From Halisarca cf. caerulea (taxonomy: Eukaryota; Porifera; Demospongiae; Chondrillida; Halisarcidae), in NCBI GenBank assembly GCA_963170055.1, contig CAUJGJ010000188.1, positions 2,511,071 to 2,526,070 on the forward strand: a stretch of 15,000 nucleotides of DNA, read 5' to 3'. The notes beneath the pieces were generated by a model, which saw nothing but the letters and a program-made list of their open reading frames with translations, had not been told where the DNA came from and ran no database searches. Position 1 is the first letter of the stretch, and the number at the start of each line of letters is the position of its first letter. A program made the position numbers and the translations under genes. Positions 7,760 through 14,994 of the stretch are shown here, piece by piece.

Positions 7760-7946
7760 TATACGCTTTAATTTTCGTGTGGTTTAATATTCACGGTATT
7801 CATGGATGGAAGCCATCCGCGAAAGTTTAGACCTGCAAAAATTTAGATTGGGCTCTTGTGCAATGGCAAAACATGGCCGTCCGCGAATATTGAAATGTAA
7901 AAATCGCTAAAAGACAAAATCTGCAAAAATTAAAGCGCATACGGTA
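7755..7946. mobile_element. TACTGTATACG-type MITE, full copy
   Basis: The terminal inverted repeats are TACTGTATACGCTTTAATTT and, at the right end, AAATTAAAGCGCATACGGTA, about 20 bp with two mismatches. Internal GGCTCTTGTGCAATGGCAAA and ACATGGCCGTC are shared with the copy at 9884-10091. At 192 bp with no coding capacity it is a non-autonomous element. TA at the ends suggests a TA target. Confidence 0.82.
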
Positions 7947-8033
7947 CAAGTCGCTTCCCACTGTACCCCCATAATGTGCTAATCACTACATACAACTCAT
8001 TTCCCATTATGTGTAGGTCAACTCAACACCACA

Positions 8034-8178
8034 CGCTTGCCTCACTTCCTCCTGTTTGCCCACTAACACTCACTTCCTGCTGTACACCCACTAACACTCA
8101 CTTCCTGCTGTACACCCACTAACACTCACTTCCTCCTGTTTACCCACTAACACTCACTTCCTGCTGTACACCCACTAG
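8034..8178. repeat. 28-bp minisatellite, about 5 copies
   Basis: Consensus CACTCACTTCCTGCTGTACA plus CCCACTAA, with variant copies reading TCCTGTTTGCC. It shares ACTTCCTGCTGTACAC with the 19-bp array 500 bases upstream. Confidence 0.9.
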
Positions 8179-8249
8179 ATATTATACACACCTCTCACTT
8201 CCTTCTATTGGTCCGTTAAATACTGCAGACAACACTCATTTCCTATCAT

Positions 8250-8269
8250 ACACACACACACACACACAC
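8250..8269. repeat. Short (CA)n tract
   Basis: Twenty bases of CA dinucleotides. Confidence 0.9.
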
Positions 8270-8506
8270 TTGAGCGCTGCACTCACTCAATTCCTGTATT
8301 AAACAACACACTTTACACTTTATTGTACACACTGTACATACACACACATGCAAACATACCGACTAGTTGTCTGAACAGCACCTTATTAGCTGTAATCAAG
8401 CAGTGTGTTGTGATGTGTACATTACACATTCATTCTTCCTGCTTCGTAAGACCCTGCCCTGAGCCTGTCTGTCTGGCCAGACGGCCGGTAGTTACTCGCA
8501 ACTGTA

Positions 8507-8683
8507 CTGTGGAACCTCTATGATCCGACACTCTGTGAGCACCAAGCTAGATGTCGGATTACAGAGGTTGTTGGATTATCAAGTGACCCTTAATATAGCC
8601 TAATATGGTGACTGTCCGGAGACTATGGCCAGGTTGGGGTAAATGCTGGATTATTGAGTTATTGGAGTACTGAGGTTCCACCG
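8507..8683. mobile_element. pogo/Tigger-like MITE, intact ends
   Basis: Left end CTGTGGAACCTCTATGATCC, right end ACTGAGGTTCCACCG, each flanked by TA. Subterminal ATGTCGGATTACAGAGG forms a further inverted copy of the left end. At 177 bp it has no coding capacity. Confidence 0.85.
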
Positions 8684-8837
8684 TATGCTTGTACTTGGTG
8701 ATGTTGTATGAGCTGCTCACAATGCCTACTAGTCTGTGGATATGTAACATTATGTGTGTACCTGTGTCTGTGGGGGTGTGGGGGTGTGTACTGTATGTGT
8801 GTGTTGTTGTGATCACTGCTTTTTTTCTTTCATGCAG

Positions 8838-8860
8838 TCTCGAAAACCTGCAGGAGAGAG
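8838..8860 (+). CDS. Candidate microexon 4 (23 nt)
   Basis: The strongest splice pair in the window: TTTTTTCTTTCATGCAG directly before and GAG|GTGAGT directly after. In the main chain (two bases carried in, one out) it encodes Ser at the junction followed by LENLQER. In the alternative chain through 7075-7116 (phase 0) it encodes SRKPAGE plus a split Arg. The third frame meets a stop in the next exon. With the 37-nt exon that follows it makes exactly 60 nt. Confidence 0.58.
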
Positions 8861-8891
8861 GTGAGTTCACTTGTGAGCTTATGAGAGAGGT

Positions 8892-8943
<52 letters not shown>

Positions 8944-9008
8944 TGTGTGTGTGCGCACGCGTGCGCTCATGCATGTGTACGTGCGTGCATGCATACATGC
9001 GTATATGC
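8892..9008. repeat. (GT)n / (TGCG)n alternating purine-pyrimidine tract
   Basis: A GT run leads into an uninterrupted (GTGC)n block from about 8904 to 8944, then GT, GCGCACGCGTGCGC and decayed GCATGCATAC. Alternating purine-pyrimidine with many CG steps is the classic Z-DNA-prone sequence. It starts about 30 bases after the donor of the 23-nt microexon. Confidence 0.9.
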
Positions 9009-9222
9009 AAGCATACTAAGCTATTTACACAAACACAGACCTGTGTGTACATAGGTGTTGGTCTGTGAGTGCAGACTATGCCATATTTTGTGGTGTCCTC
9101 TGCATTCATGTTTCGCTTCAACATAGCCCAAGATGTAGCCCATACATACGTGCATGTTTGACTGGGTGTGCTATTTGTAGAATTATTCAGCCAAATAGTT
9201 TATGTATTGAAGATACAATACT

Positions 9223-9244
9223 TGTGTGTGTGTGTGTGTGTGTC

Positions 9245-9317
<73 letters not shown>
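9223..9317. repeat. (GT)n microsatellite
   Basis: About 95 bases of TG with TCTG and TATG interruptions. Confidence 0.95.
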
Positions 9318-9322
<5 letters not shown>

Positions 9323-9401
9323 GCAAGTGTGGCAGCTTAAAAATGTGTATCAGGTTTTACTAGTATATGTGTACATACACATACTTACACAGGTGCACAT
9401 A

Positions 9402-9576
9402 CTGTGGGCACTCGTTATAAAGAACACTCTTATGTAGTGAATTTCTGTGTTTAGTGAACAAGTTTATGTGACCCAGTTAGCGTTCTACTATGAAAGTGTA
9501 ACTGGTCATAGTGAATTTCTGAAATAGTGAAGAATTTTCAGTGTCCCCTGAGATTTGTTGTAGTGGGATTCCACTG
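9402..9576. mobile_element. pogo/Tigger-like MITE, intact ends
   Basis: Left end CTGTGGGCACTCGTTATAAAG after TA, right end GTAGTGGGATTCCACTG before TA. It has repeated internal TAGTGAATTTCTG and a spaced GTGAAC motif. At 175 bp it gives the uninterrupted form of the outer element at 4577-4920. Confidence 0.85.
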
Positions 9577-9701
9577 TATGTGTTAATACGTGTAGTGTGA
9601 ATACTGTACAGCATGTGTGGATACCCTGTAACCCTGTACTTTCTTACAGCAGCTAGCCTGCATGTATTTGCTTCGGTTTGTTTTCTTCAATACTTCTACA
9701 G

Positions 9702-9738
9702 GTCCACCAGTGGCCGGCAGATACCTGACACCAGTAAC
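9702..9738 (+). CDS. Candidate exon 5 (37 nt)
   Basis: A long T/C-rich tract (TTTTCTTCAATACTTCTACAG) precedes it and AAC|GTGAGT follows. In the main chain it encodes PPVAGRYLTPV with a junction Gly before and a junction Thr after. In the alternative chain it encodes STSGRQIPDTSN. The remaining frame contains a TGA. Both splice sites are strong, so I take the exon as likely real even though the frame is not settled. Confidence 0.56.
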
Positions 9739-9883
9739 GTGAGTATGTGGGTGTGGCAAGAGGGCGTGACTGCAGCGCACTTGATCTGAGAAATACAGCT
9801 TCCATTCGTGTACTCCTCCATTCCATGTGAAACGTATACACACCGGTGTGTCACACTCAGTGCTGTACATTGGTGTCTGTAAA

Positions 9884-10091
9884 TACTGCATACACTTTAA
9901 TTTCGTGTGGTTTTATATTCGCGTTTTTTGTGGATTGGGAGCCTTCTGTGAAAGTTTGCACCTGTGAAAATTTTGATCTGGCTCTTGTGCAATGGCAAAA
10001 CATGGCCGTCAGTGAATGTAAAAAACACGAAAGTTGCTAAAATCCAAGATCCGCAAAAGTTTCACCCCTCGAAAGTTTAAGTGTATACGGT
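9884..10091. mobile_element. TACTGTATACG-type MITE, second full copy
   Basis: Left end TACTGCATACACTTTAATTT, right end GTTTAAGTGTATACGGT. The interior matches 7755-7946 through CTCTTGTGCAATGGCAAAAC and ATGGCCGTC. 208 bp, noncoding. Confidence 0.8.
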
Positions 10092-10324
10092 GGTTGGCCT
10101 TTGTATTCTGTGATGCACAAACACATTAGTATGATATGTACGTATGTAGCTGATGTATGGAGGTCCACGCAATGTGTATCATTTGGGAAAAAAGCACACA
10201 TGGGAATTACATCATTGTATACAATACTGTAATAATATATGTTGTGTGTATGCTGAAATTTTCCTGGAATGTGGTGATTTATTGTAAGAGTGAGGTGTGC
10301 GCATTTGCAGGATATTACATCTGA

Positions 10325-10569
10325 CTGTTTCCAGGTAGCATCGGAACAGGTGGCTGACGGTGTGTGTTGGAGCTGAGGTCAGCCCACAACACCTGTGGAC
10401 GTGTGTGCGTCACAAAGAATACGCCAGACACAACATGTCATGTTTGACTACGTGTTCACTTGTGGTTGCATCGTTATTGGTAGATAAGCATAAGGCCACA
10501 TGTCAAAAATACCCGATATTACTTTATACAAACCTCCAATTAAGGGTGTCCATGGAAACGGAATTGTAG
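10325..10569 (+). repeat. Dispersed ~240-bp repeat, copy 1
   Basis: Begins CTGTTTCCAGGTAGCAT and ends CCATGGAAACGGAATT. It matches the reverse complement of 14054-14275 along most of its length, including CCCACAACACCTGTGGA, GTGTTCACTTGTGGTTGCAT and ATAAGCATAAGGCCACATGT. Both copies keep an open frame with EVSPQHLW and VDKHKATCQKY in common. Family unknown: a SINE, MITE or old coding fragment are possible. Confidence 0.8.
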
Positions 10570-10658
10570 TATATAAAACAAAGTTACAATTCCCCTCGTG
10601 TGTGACCAAACCACCTTTAGCAATGTGCGCACTATCTTGGTATTTGCATAAACACACA

Positions 10659-11021
10659 CAGTGAAATCTCCAATAGTCAATGCAGTAAAACCTCTGTAAT
10701 CCAACAACTCTATAATCCGACATTCTCTCTAATCCGACCATCTTATGAAGTGCATTGACCATATTAAAGTATGCTAATAGCCACTCTGTGATCCGAAAAC
10801 CTTCTAATCCAACACCTTTTTCTAGTCCTATTGAGTGTCGGATTAGAGAGGTTTCATGGTATTTTGAAATAGGGGCAACTTCTCAACAAAAGGCACAGCT
10901 GAAGTCCAAAAATTTTCCCTCCCAAAGTTCTAATGCATTTTGGACCTCCCAAAGAGAACAACCTCCTTACAAAGGACAAAAAAGACTGTCCCAAAGTGCC
11001 CTTTGTTTGGAGATTCCATTG
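10659..11021. mobile_element. Outer pogo/Tigger-like MITE carrying an inserted MITE
   Basis: Left end CAGTGAAATCTCCAATAGTC, right end TTTGGAGATTCCATTG followed by TA. The right half (CTCCCAAAGAGAACAACCTCC, TCCCAAAGTGCCCTTTG) matches the inner element at 4601-4796. The left half is interrupted by 10683-10859. Confidence 0.78.
10683..10859. mobile_element. Inner pogo/Tigger-like MITE
   Basis: Left end CAGTAAAACCTCTGTAATCC, right end GGATTAGAGAGGTTTCATGG next to TA. Repeated TCTAATCCGAC(A/C) motifs lie inside. 177 bp, the same length as the copy at 8507-8683, with which it shares the GTCGGATTA motif. Confidence 0.8.
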
Positions 11022-11222
11022 TAATTATGTGATTTGAATAATACATCTTTGTTCTTAATATATACTGAACAGGTAGGAATTTTTCAGGAGTAATATTTTG
11101 GCTGTTTTTTGCGTTCAGCTCTAAACCATGAAAATTTTACTTATGAAATTGTTATGTTGGCTAGGGTATTAAGGAATTTTGAGCGTTGATCCTTGTAATA
11201 GAAATGGTGATAACTTTACCTT

Positions 11223-11298
11223 AGGACCATCGGGGTGTATTTTACAGTAGGACTTTCGGGGTGGATTTATGGTAGGACCATTGGGGTGGATTTTCTTT
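11223..11298. repeat. 25-26-bp tandem repeat, 3 copies
   Basis: AGGACCATCGGGGTGTATTT and variants start at 11223, 11249 and 11274. Confidence 0.85.
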
Positions 11299-11584
11299 GT
11301 GAAAATGTCTAGCCTGTGCAGACCTTCGTTTGGTAGTTGTCTCAAGGGGAGTGAAAGGCACTTGCGCCAAGAAAGCAAGTGGGGTGAAGCTTCATCTGTT
11401 AGCAGTTGGCGTTTGTTGTGTCTGTTTCTCTGTCTTTTATCTGTTCAAAGATAAAACACATCCGAAAATTTTCTATTTCTTGTTTATTTCTCGTTTATTT
11501 CGGTGATTAAGCAGCGTTAGTGCTATTAGCACTAAAGTTTCCACAGTTAGCGTTTGGCTGTTTTCAATTCGCGGAATACCACAC
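11299..11584. other. Nothing confidently recognised
   Basis: Plus and minus frames are both open for about 60 codons with no motif. AT-rich TTTCTTGTTTATTTCTCG repeats lie around 11475-11500, and TGCTATTAGCA is a short palindrome. Confidence 0.4.
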
Positions 11585-11794
11585 TTATTCTCTTCCCCTA
11601 GATCGACCTTGTTCATTTGTGACAATTTTGGGCGCATTCACTTCCAACAGTGCTTTTGTTGTGAGTTTTGACAGTTTTCCGGAACCTTGTAAATGTCTGA
11701 TTGTCCCCTGCTCCTTGTACTCCTTAACTACAGTACAAACTCTCTTCTTTAAAGCAATCTTCTCTTTACATCTAAGCACACGCGATATCTTCAT
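11585..11794 (-). pseudogene. Remnant of a Tc1/mariner-type transposase DNA-binding region
   Basis: 69 codons on the minus strand. The stretch ISRVLRCKEK, then VKEYKEQGTIRHLQGSGK, then KLTTKALLEV has the layout of the paired helix-turn-helix region of Tc1/mariner-superfamily transposases, where a recognition helix is followed by a YKE-x-G-T/S linker and a basic G-S/R-G motif. A TAA follows soon after, and no DDE/D catalytic domain can be traced in the next few hundred bases, so only the N-terminal part survives. The Gly-Ser-Gly motif is the best evidence. A source of the MITEs is possible but not shown. Could be chance similarity. Confidence 0.4.
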
Positions 11795-11798
11795 GTGA

Positions 11799-12130
11799 GT
11801 AAACTGACTCTGAAAAAAGTTAGACGATCTGTTGCTTCCGGTACGTGTTCAAAGGTATTATCTAGCGATCTTCTTCATTCTAACCACTTAAGGACTACAG
11901 ACTAAATTTTAACAACATACTACCTTCTACGCTTTTCAAAGCTCAATTTAAGTCTCTGTTAGTGGTGTACATCTCTCGGTCAGTGTTTGTCATTTCTCGG
12001 TTAACCCTTTCCCATACGCTGTTAACATTTAACCTTTCCCTCTTAGTGGTAGTGTCATGAATGGTTCTTGTTTTGCGGAATTGTATTATCGTTTCGCACG
12101 CTACCTTTCCTGGGTCCATACTGTATGCAA
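11799..12130. other. Nothing confidently recognised
   Basis: Part of a 125-codon minus-strand frame (11943-12320) that has no motif and overlaps the MITE-like end at 12131. I do not treat it as a gene. Confidence 0.4.
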
Positions 12131-12557
12131 TAGTACCTCTTTGACAGACAAAAGGTGGTCTGTCAAATGAGGGGGAATTTAGTTCGGGACACAGGGTGGT
12201 CACCAGAGAAAAAATGAAGGAGGACGGCATTTGCGTAAGCCAGTAGTAGGCTAGTACACAGCTGCCATATGATGGTTTCACTTCTTGTTTAGTATCTTGC
12301 AATGGGGGAAATTCGCACAAAGTATATGATATGCACAGTGTTAGTTTTACCTACCGACTCGAAGTACCTGAACAAAGAAGAAATGACTCTACTTAAAGAG
12401 AAAATGGTTTAAACCAAAATTTAAGGAGGGTGGCCCGCCCTGCTTAAAGGGCTGGCGAGAACACTGGGACATATGTGCATTTGTTCCCAGTAAGGCTGGT
12501 CTTACAAAAGAGGTAGTGGTCTTTCACGAGGGTGACCTCTCAAAAGAGGTACTGCTG
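12131..12557. mobile_element. Possible larger MITE
   Basis: TAGTACCTCTTTGACAGAC at the left and CTCTCAAAAGAGGTACTGCTG at the right are inverted relatives. Each has a subterminal GTGGTCT(G/T)TC(A/C)A motif, also seen in the element at 13868-14037. The boundaries are uncertain. Confidence 0.4.
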
Positions 12558-12857
12558 TGTTCATAAGCATAATGCTGTCCCACTATTTCAAGAGGGGATG
12601 GGGACAGTCCCCCCCCATGAAGCCGTACTATTGTGCCCGCTTCCACACCCTACCCTCTTGGTTACTTTGCCACGTCAAACATCTCGCTATCGTTGGTAAT
12701 GTAATGAACGTGTAGGTTTACTGCAGCAGGGGAGGGAGCATGATTAAGCCATACGTATGTAGTCCTTCGAGGATGCTGCGGTGGTGTGCTCTATTTCAAG
12801 ATGTCGTTTGAGTGATTGTATTTCATTTCTGTTGTTTGTGCATTGCGTGGTAACCAG
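12558..12857. other. Nothing recognised
   Basis: Single-copy sequence including a C-run at about 12609-12617. No supported exon or repeat. Confidence 0.45.
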
Positions 12858-12876
12858 GCTGCGTTATCAACAGATG
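12858..12876 (+). CDS. Candidate microexon 6 (19 nt), low confidence
   Basis: A T-rich region (TTTCATTTCTGTTGTTTGTG) lies 20-40 bases upstream of GTAACCAG; the donor is ATG|GTGTGA, moderate. Entered with two bases from 9702-9738 it adds Thr then LRYQQM and ends in phase 0, exactly what 14682-14723 needs. In phase 0 it gives AALSTD with one base over, which fits 13512-13567 or 13791-13827 instead. Confidence 0.3.
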
Positions 12877-12931
12877 GTGTGACACTATGAACCATCTTGT
12901 TGCTAATGGGGGTTTGTATGGGTGATATATC

Positions 12932-13120
12932 TCCATGGATACGACATCCCATCATGAAAGAGAAATGCAACTTCTCTCAGGGTTTCCATGGATACAACAT
13001 TCCATACAAATGGAAAATTGCAAGCGCTCCTCATGGTTTCCATGGAGATGTCATCCCATGCAAACAGAAAATTGCAAACTTCCCTTATGGTTTCCGTGGA
13101 TGTTACTGTTCATCCCATCC
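12932..13120. repeat. 54-bp (18-codon) tandem repeat, 4 degenerate copies
   Basis: TCCATGGATAC-type starts lie at 12932, 12985, 13039 and 13093 (steps 53, 54, 54). The later units hold ATCCCAT and AAAATTGCAA. In one frame the repeat reads GFHGYNIPYKWKIA / GFHGDVIPCKQKIA. A related sequence lies inverted at 13833-13862, so the unit is a dispersed element rather than clearly protein-coding. Confidence 0.8.
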
Positions 13121-13297
13121 TAACAGAAAGTGGTGAAATGCTGGATTCACGATTGGCAGTTGTACCATGTGTGTAACTGTACCATCGCTTTGAGCATGTG
13201 CTGCTGTTTTCACCACTTGTTGCTATCATATGTCTTCATTCTCATACCCGCATCCACACTACAGCCACCCCCTGTTCAGTTTCACTGGATATATATA

Positions 13298-13346
13298 ACC
13301 TGGTTGCCATGGAGGCAACTTGCTATATACTGTTGCTATGGTGGCT
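13298..13346. repeat. Short palindrome cluster
   Basis: GGTTGCCATGGAGGCAAC is an inverted repeat, and GTTGCTATGGTGGC follows about 30 bases later. These resemble the CCATGG cores of the 54-bp repeats. Confidence 0.45.
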
Positions 13347-13511
13347 CCTTGCTGTGCCTTTGTTGTTCACTAGTAAGGTATCCACAGTGTAGATATTTCA
13401 ACTGGAATTGTGTATTCTTTTGTTTTTGCTACGGTTGTGAAGCGGGTTACTAGCCAAAGATAAAAGCTGGTAACTGACGTAATGTACTGGAGCGTCCGGT
13501 CCAGATATCAG

Positions 13512-13567
13512 AATGTGTGTGTGTTGAAGTTGTTGCCATGAAGCCTGGTCACTATCTGCGCTGTGTG
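13512..13567 (+). CDS. Candidate exon, alternative chain
   Basis: Acceptor TCCGGTCCAGATATCAG with a good branch motif (ACTGAC) about 35 bases upstream; donor GTG|GTAAAT. With one base carried in it encodes CVCVEVVAMKPGHYLRCV and ends in phase 0. It fits 12858-12876 read as AALSTD plus G (making Glu) and 14682-14723 after it. It does not fit the phase of the preferred chain, where it meets a TGA. Confidence 0.28.
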
Positions 13568-13790
13568 GTAAATCGATAGCCGTGATTCATGTACTGCAGG
13601 CGCAAGTGAAAGTGATGAGGTCATTTTGGTTCAACCAAGTTTTCTTTGTTTCAAAGAAACTACCCCAGGTCTAATCACATGATTGTGCATTTTTGTGCCT
13701 TCAATGCGTGCATATATGCTACAGTATATAGTTATTATACATACAGTATGTGCAGTGCCCGCCACATGCATGTGTTGTCTGTCAATGCAG

Positions 13791-13827
13791 CAAAAGGTCA
13801 GTACTACTTGAAGGTATTTGAATGCTT
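13791..13827 (+). CDS. Candidate exon (37 nt), phase not compatible with the main model
   Basis: Acceptor TGTTGTCTGTCAATGCAG and a perfect donor CTT|GTAAGT. Only one frame is open (one base in, two out), encoding KGQYYLKVFEC. It could follow 12858-12876 read in phase 0 and precede the open terminal segment at 14391-14541. The splice sites are good, so an alternative transcript or a separate gene is possible. Confidence 0.3.
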
Positions 13828-13867
13828 GTAAGTGGATGGGATGCTGTATCCATGGAAACCCCAAATA

Positions 13868-14037
13868 CAGTAGTACCCCTTCTGAGAGACCACCCCCACC
13901 CTTCGAGACCTGTTAAAGGTGGTCCCTCAAAGGAGGTGGTCTCTGATGAAAGGAGAAAGCAGAATGAATCATTTAGTTCCAGTGGCATGTGTACATATGT
14001 TCCCATTAGAGGGTACCTGCTATTCAGGGGTCTACTG
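13868..14037. mobile_element. pogo/Tigger-like MITE
   Basis: Left end CAGTAGTACCCCTTCTGAG after TA, right end ATTCAGGGGTCTACTG before CA. A subterminal GAGACC(A/T) inverted pair (AGAGACCACC and GGTGGTCTCT) lies inside. 170 bp. Confidence 0.75.
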
Positions 14038-14053
14038 CATTGTTTGATTAGTT

Positions 14054-14275
14054 GTAATTCCGTTTCCATGGGTACCCTATTAAATTTTGGTATTTTTGAC
14101 ATGTGGCCTTATGCTTATCTACCAATTCCGATGCAACCACAAGTGAACACGTAATCAAACATGACATCATGTGTGTGATGAATTCCCTGTGATGCGCACA
14201 CTTCCACAGGTGTTGTGGGCTCACTTCAGCTCTATCACGCCAACAGTCACCTGTTTCAATGCTACCCGGAAACAG
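14054..14275 (-). repeat. Dispersed ~240-bp repeat, copy 2 (inverted)
   Basis: Reverse-complement relative of 10325-10569, slightly shorter. It directly abuts the MITE at 13868-14037. The minus frame shares EVSPQHLWKCAHHRE and VDKHKATCQKY with copy 1. Confidence 0.8.
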
Positions 14276-14390
14276 ATTCAATGTCATGTGGACACGTGTC
14301 TCATTCTAATAGACATGCAAGAATTGGTGAATACCCACAAAACCTGAACATACACAAATACACATCAGGTTACTTTCCACTTTTTGGCAG

Positions 14391-14541
14391 TTGTCGTAGT
14401 ACATATATGCGTAGTACACATGCATGTTATCTATCCAATGTTGTAGTGCATCATGTGGTATTTGAACTCTATCTAGATATGGTTGCTGTGACGTTGTTTG
14501 AGCCGGATTATGTAATATTTTGGGACTGTACTGAAAAATAA
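14391..14541 (+). CDS. Candidate terminal exon, low confidence
   Basis: A very good acceptor (TACTTTCCACTTTTTGGCAG) is followed by a frame open for 49 codons to a TAA. It carries two bases in, which fits 13791-13827. The end reads FEPDYVIFWDCTEK. The first third looks like TACATATATGCG low-complexity DNA, and no AATAAA lies close behind. No domain recognised. Confidence 0.2.
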
Positions 14542-14681
14542 TTCGCGTCCATTTTTGGACAAATGGAAGTGGAAACGCTTCCTGTGGCTGCATCCTGCAT
14601 TGCATGCCTCAGATGTGTGAACCATGTACTCTCTCATTCAACAATTGACCACTCCTGAATCAAGCTGTCTTCATTCCTCAG

Positions 14682-14723
14682 AACTCCCCTTCGGGGTTGT
14701 CACACACTTGTTCTGATTCTATG
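14682..14723 (+). CDS. Candidate exon 7 (42 nt)
   Basis: Acceptor GCTGTCTTCATTCCTCAG, donor ATG|GTGGGT. Phase 0 on both sides, encoding NSPSGLSHTCSDSM, Ser-rich and in keeping with the other exons. It is compatible with both the main chain (after 12858-12876) and the alternative chain (after 9702-9738 in phase 0). One other frame has a stop. Confidence 0.5.
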
Positions 14724-14973
14724 GTGGGTGTGTGCGATACCATGGCAAAGGGTCGCGTAGAATGACCCCTAACAGATGTTATGAGTTGTTCTGTGTATGG
14801 GACATGCTCCATTTTGTTCATCTTCGATTGTTTATACCTTTCAGGGTTTGGGTGTTTCTGTTCATCATTGTGTCTGGCAAATACGTATATGAATATGTTC
14901 ATTTTGGAGATTCACGAAATTTCCCTTTCAAGAGACCACCTTTTTGGGAGGGTTAAAGATATGCATTCAATAG

Positions 14974-14994
14974 CAGATGTACCCAGTGACAGGG
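14974..14994 (+). CDS. Possible small exon 8 at the window edge
   Basis: TTCAATAG before and GGG|GTACGT after 21 bases encoding QMYPVTG in phase 0. An acceptor three bases later (TAGCAG) would give MYPVTG. The pyrimidine tract is poor, so confidence is low. The gene would continue past the window. Confidence 0.25.

Noticed and set aside
4322..8178. CRISPR array
   Set aside because: The repeats are contiguous tandem units without unique spacers, in eukaryotic DNA.
8451..8487. 37-nt exon-like segment after TTCCTGCTTCGTAAG
   Set aside because: Phase 0 hits a TGA. The open frame needs a carry-in that no neighbouring candidate provides.
8689..9437. Arg/Ala/Cys/Val repeat frames
   Set aside because: Translation of TGCG and GT tracts.
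10311..10334. 24-nt exon-like segment (TTTGCAG ... CAG|GTAGCA), phase 0, DITSDCFQ
   Set aside because: It overlaps the left end of the dispersed repeat, and the equivalent donor is altered (CCGGGTAGC) in the other copy. It does not fit the phase of the main chain.
11943..12320. 125-codon minus-strand frame
   Set aside because: Longest non-repeat frame, but it has no motif and no splice or poly(A) signals, and it crosses an apparent MITE end.
13600..13619. 20-nt exon-like segment reading ASESDE
   Set aside because: Short acceptor tract, weak donor (GTCATT) and no consistent onward phase.
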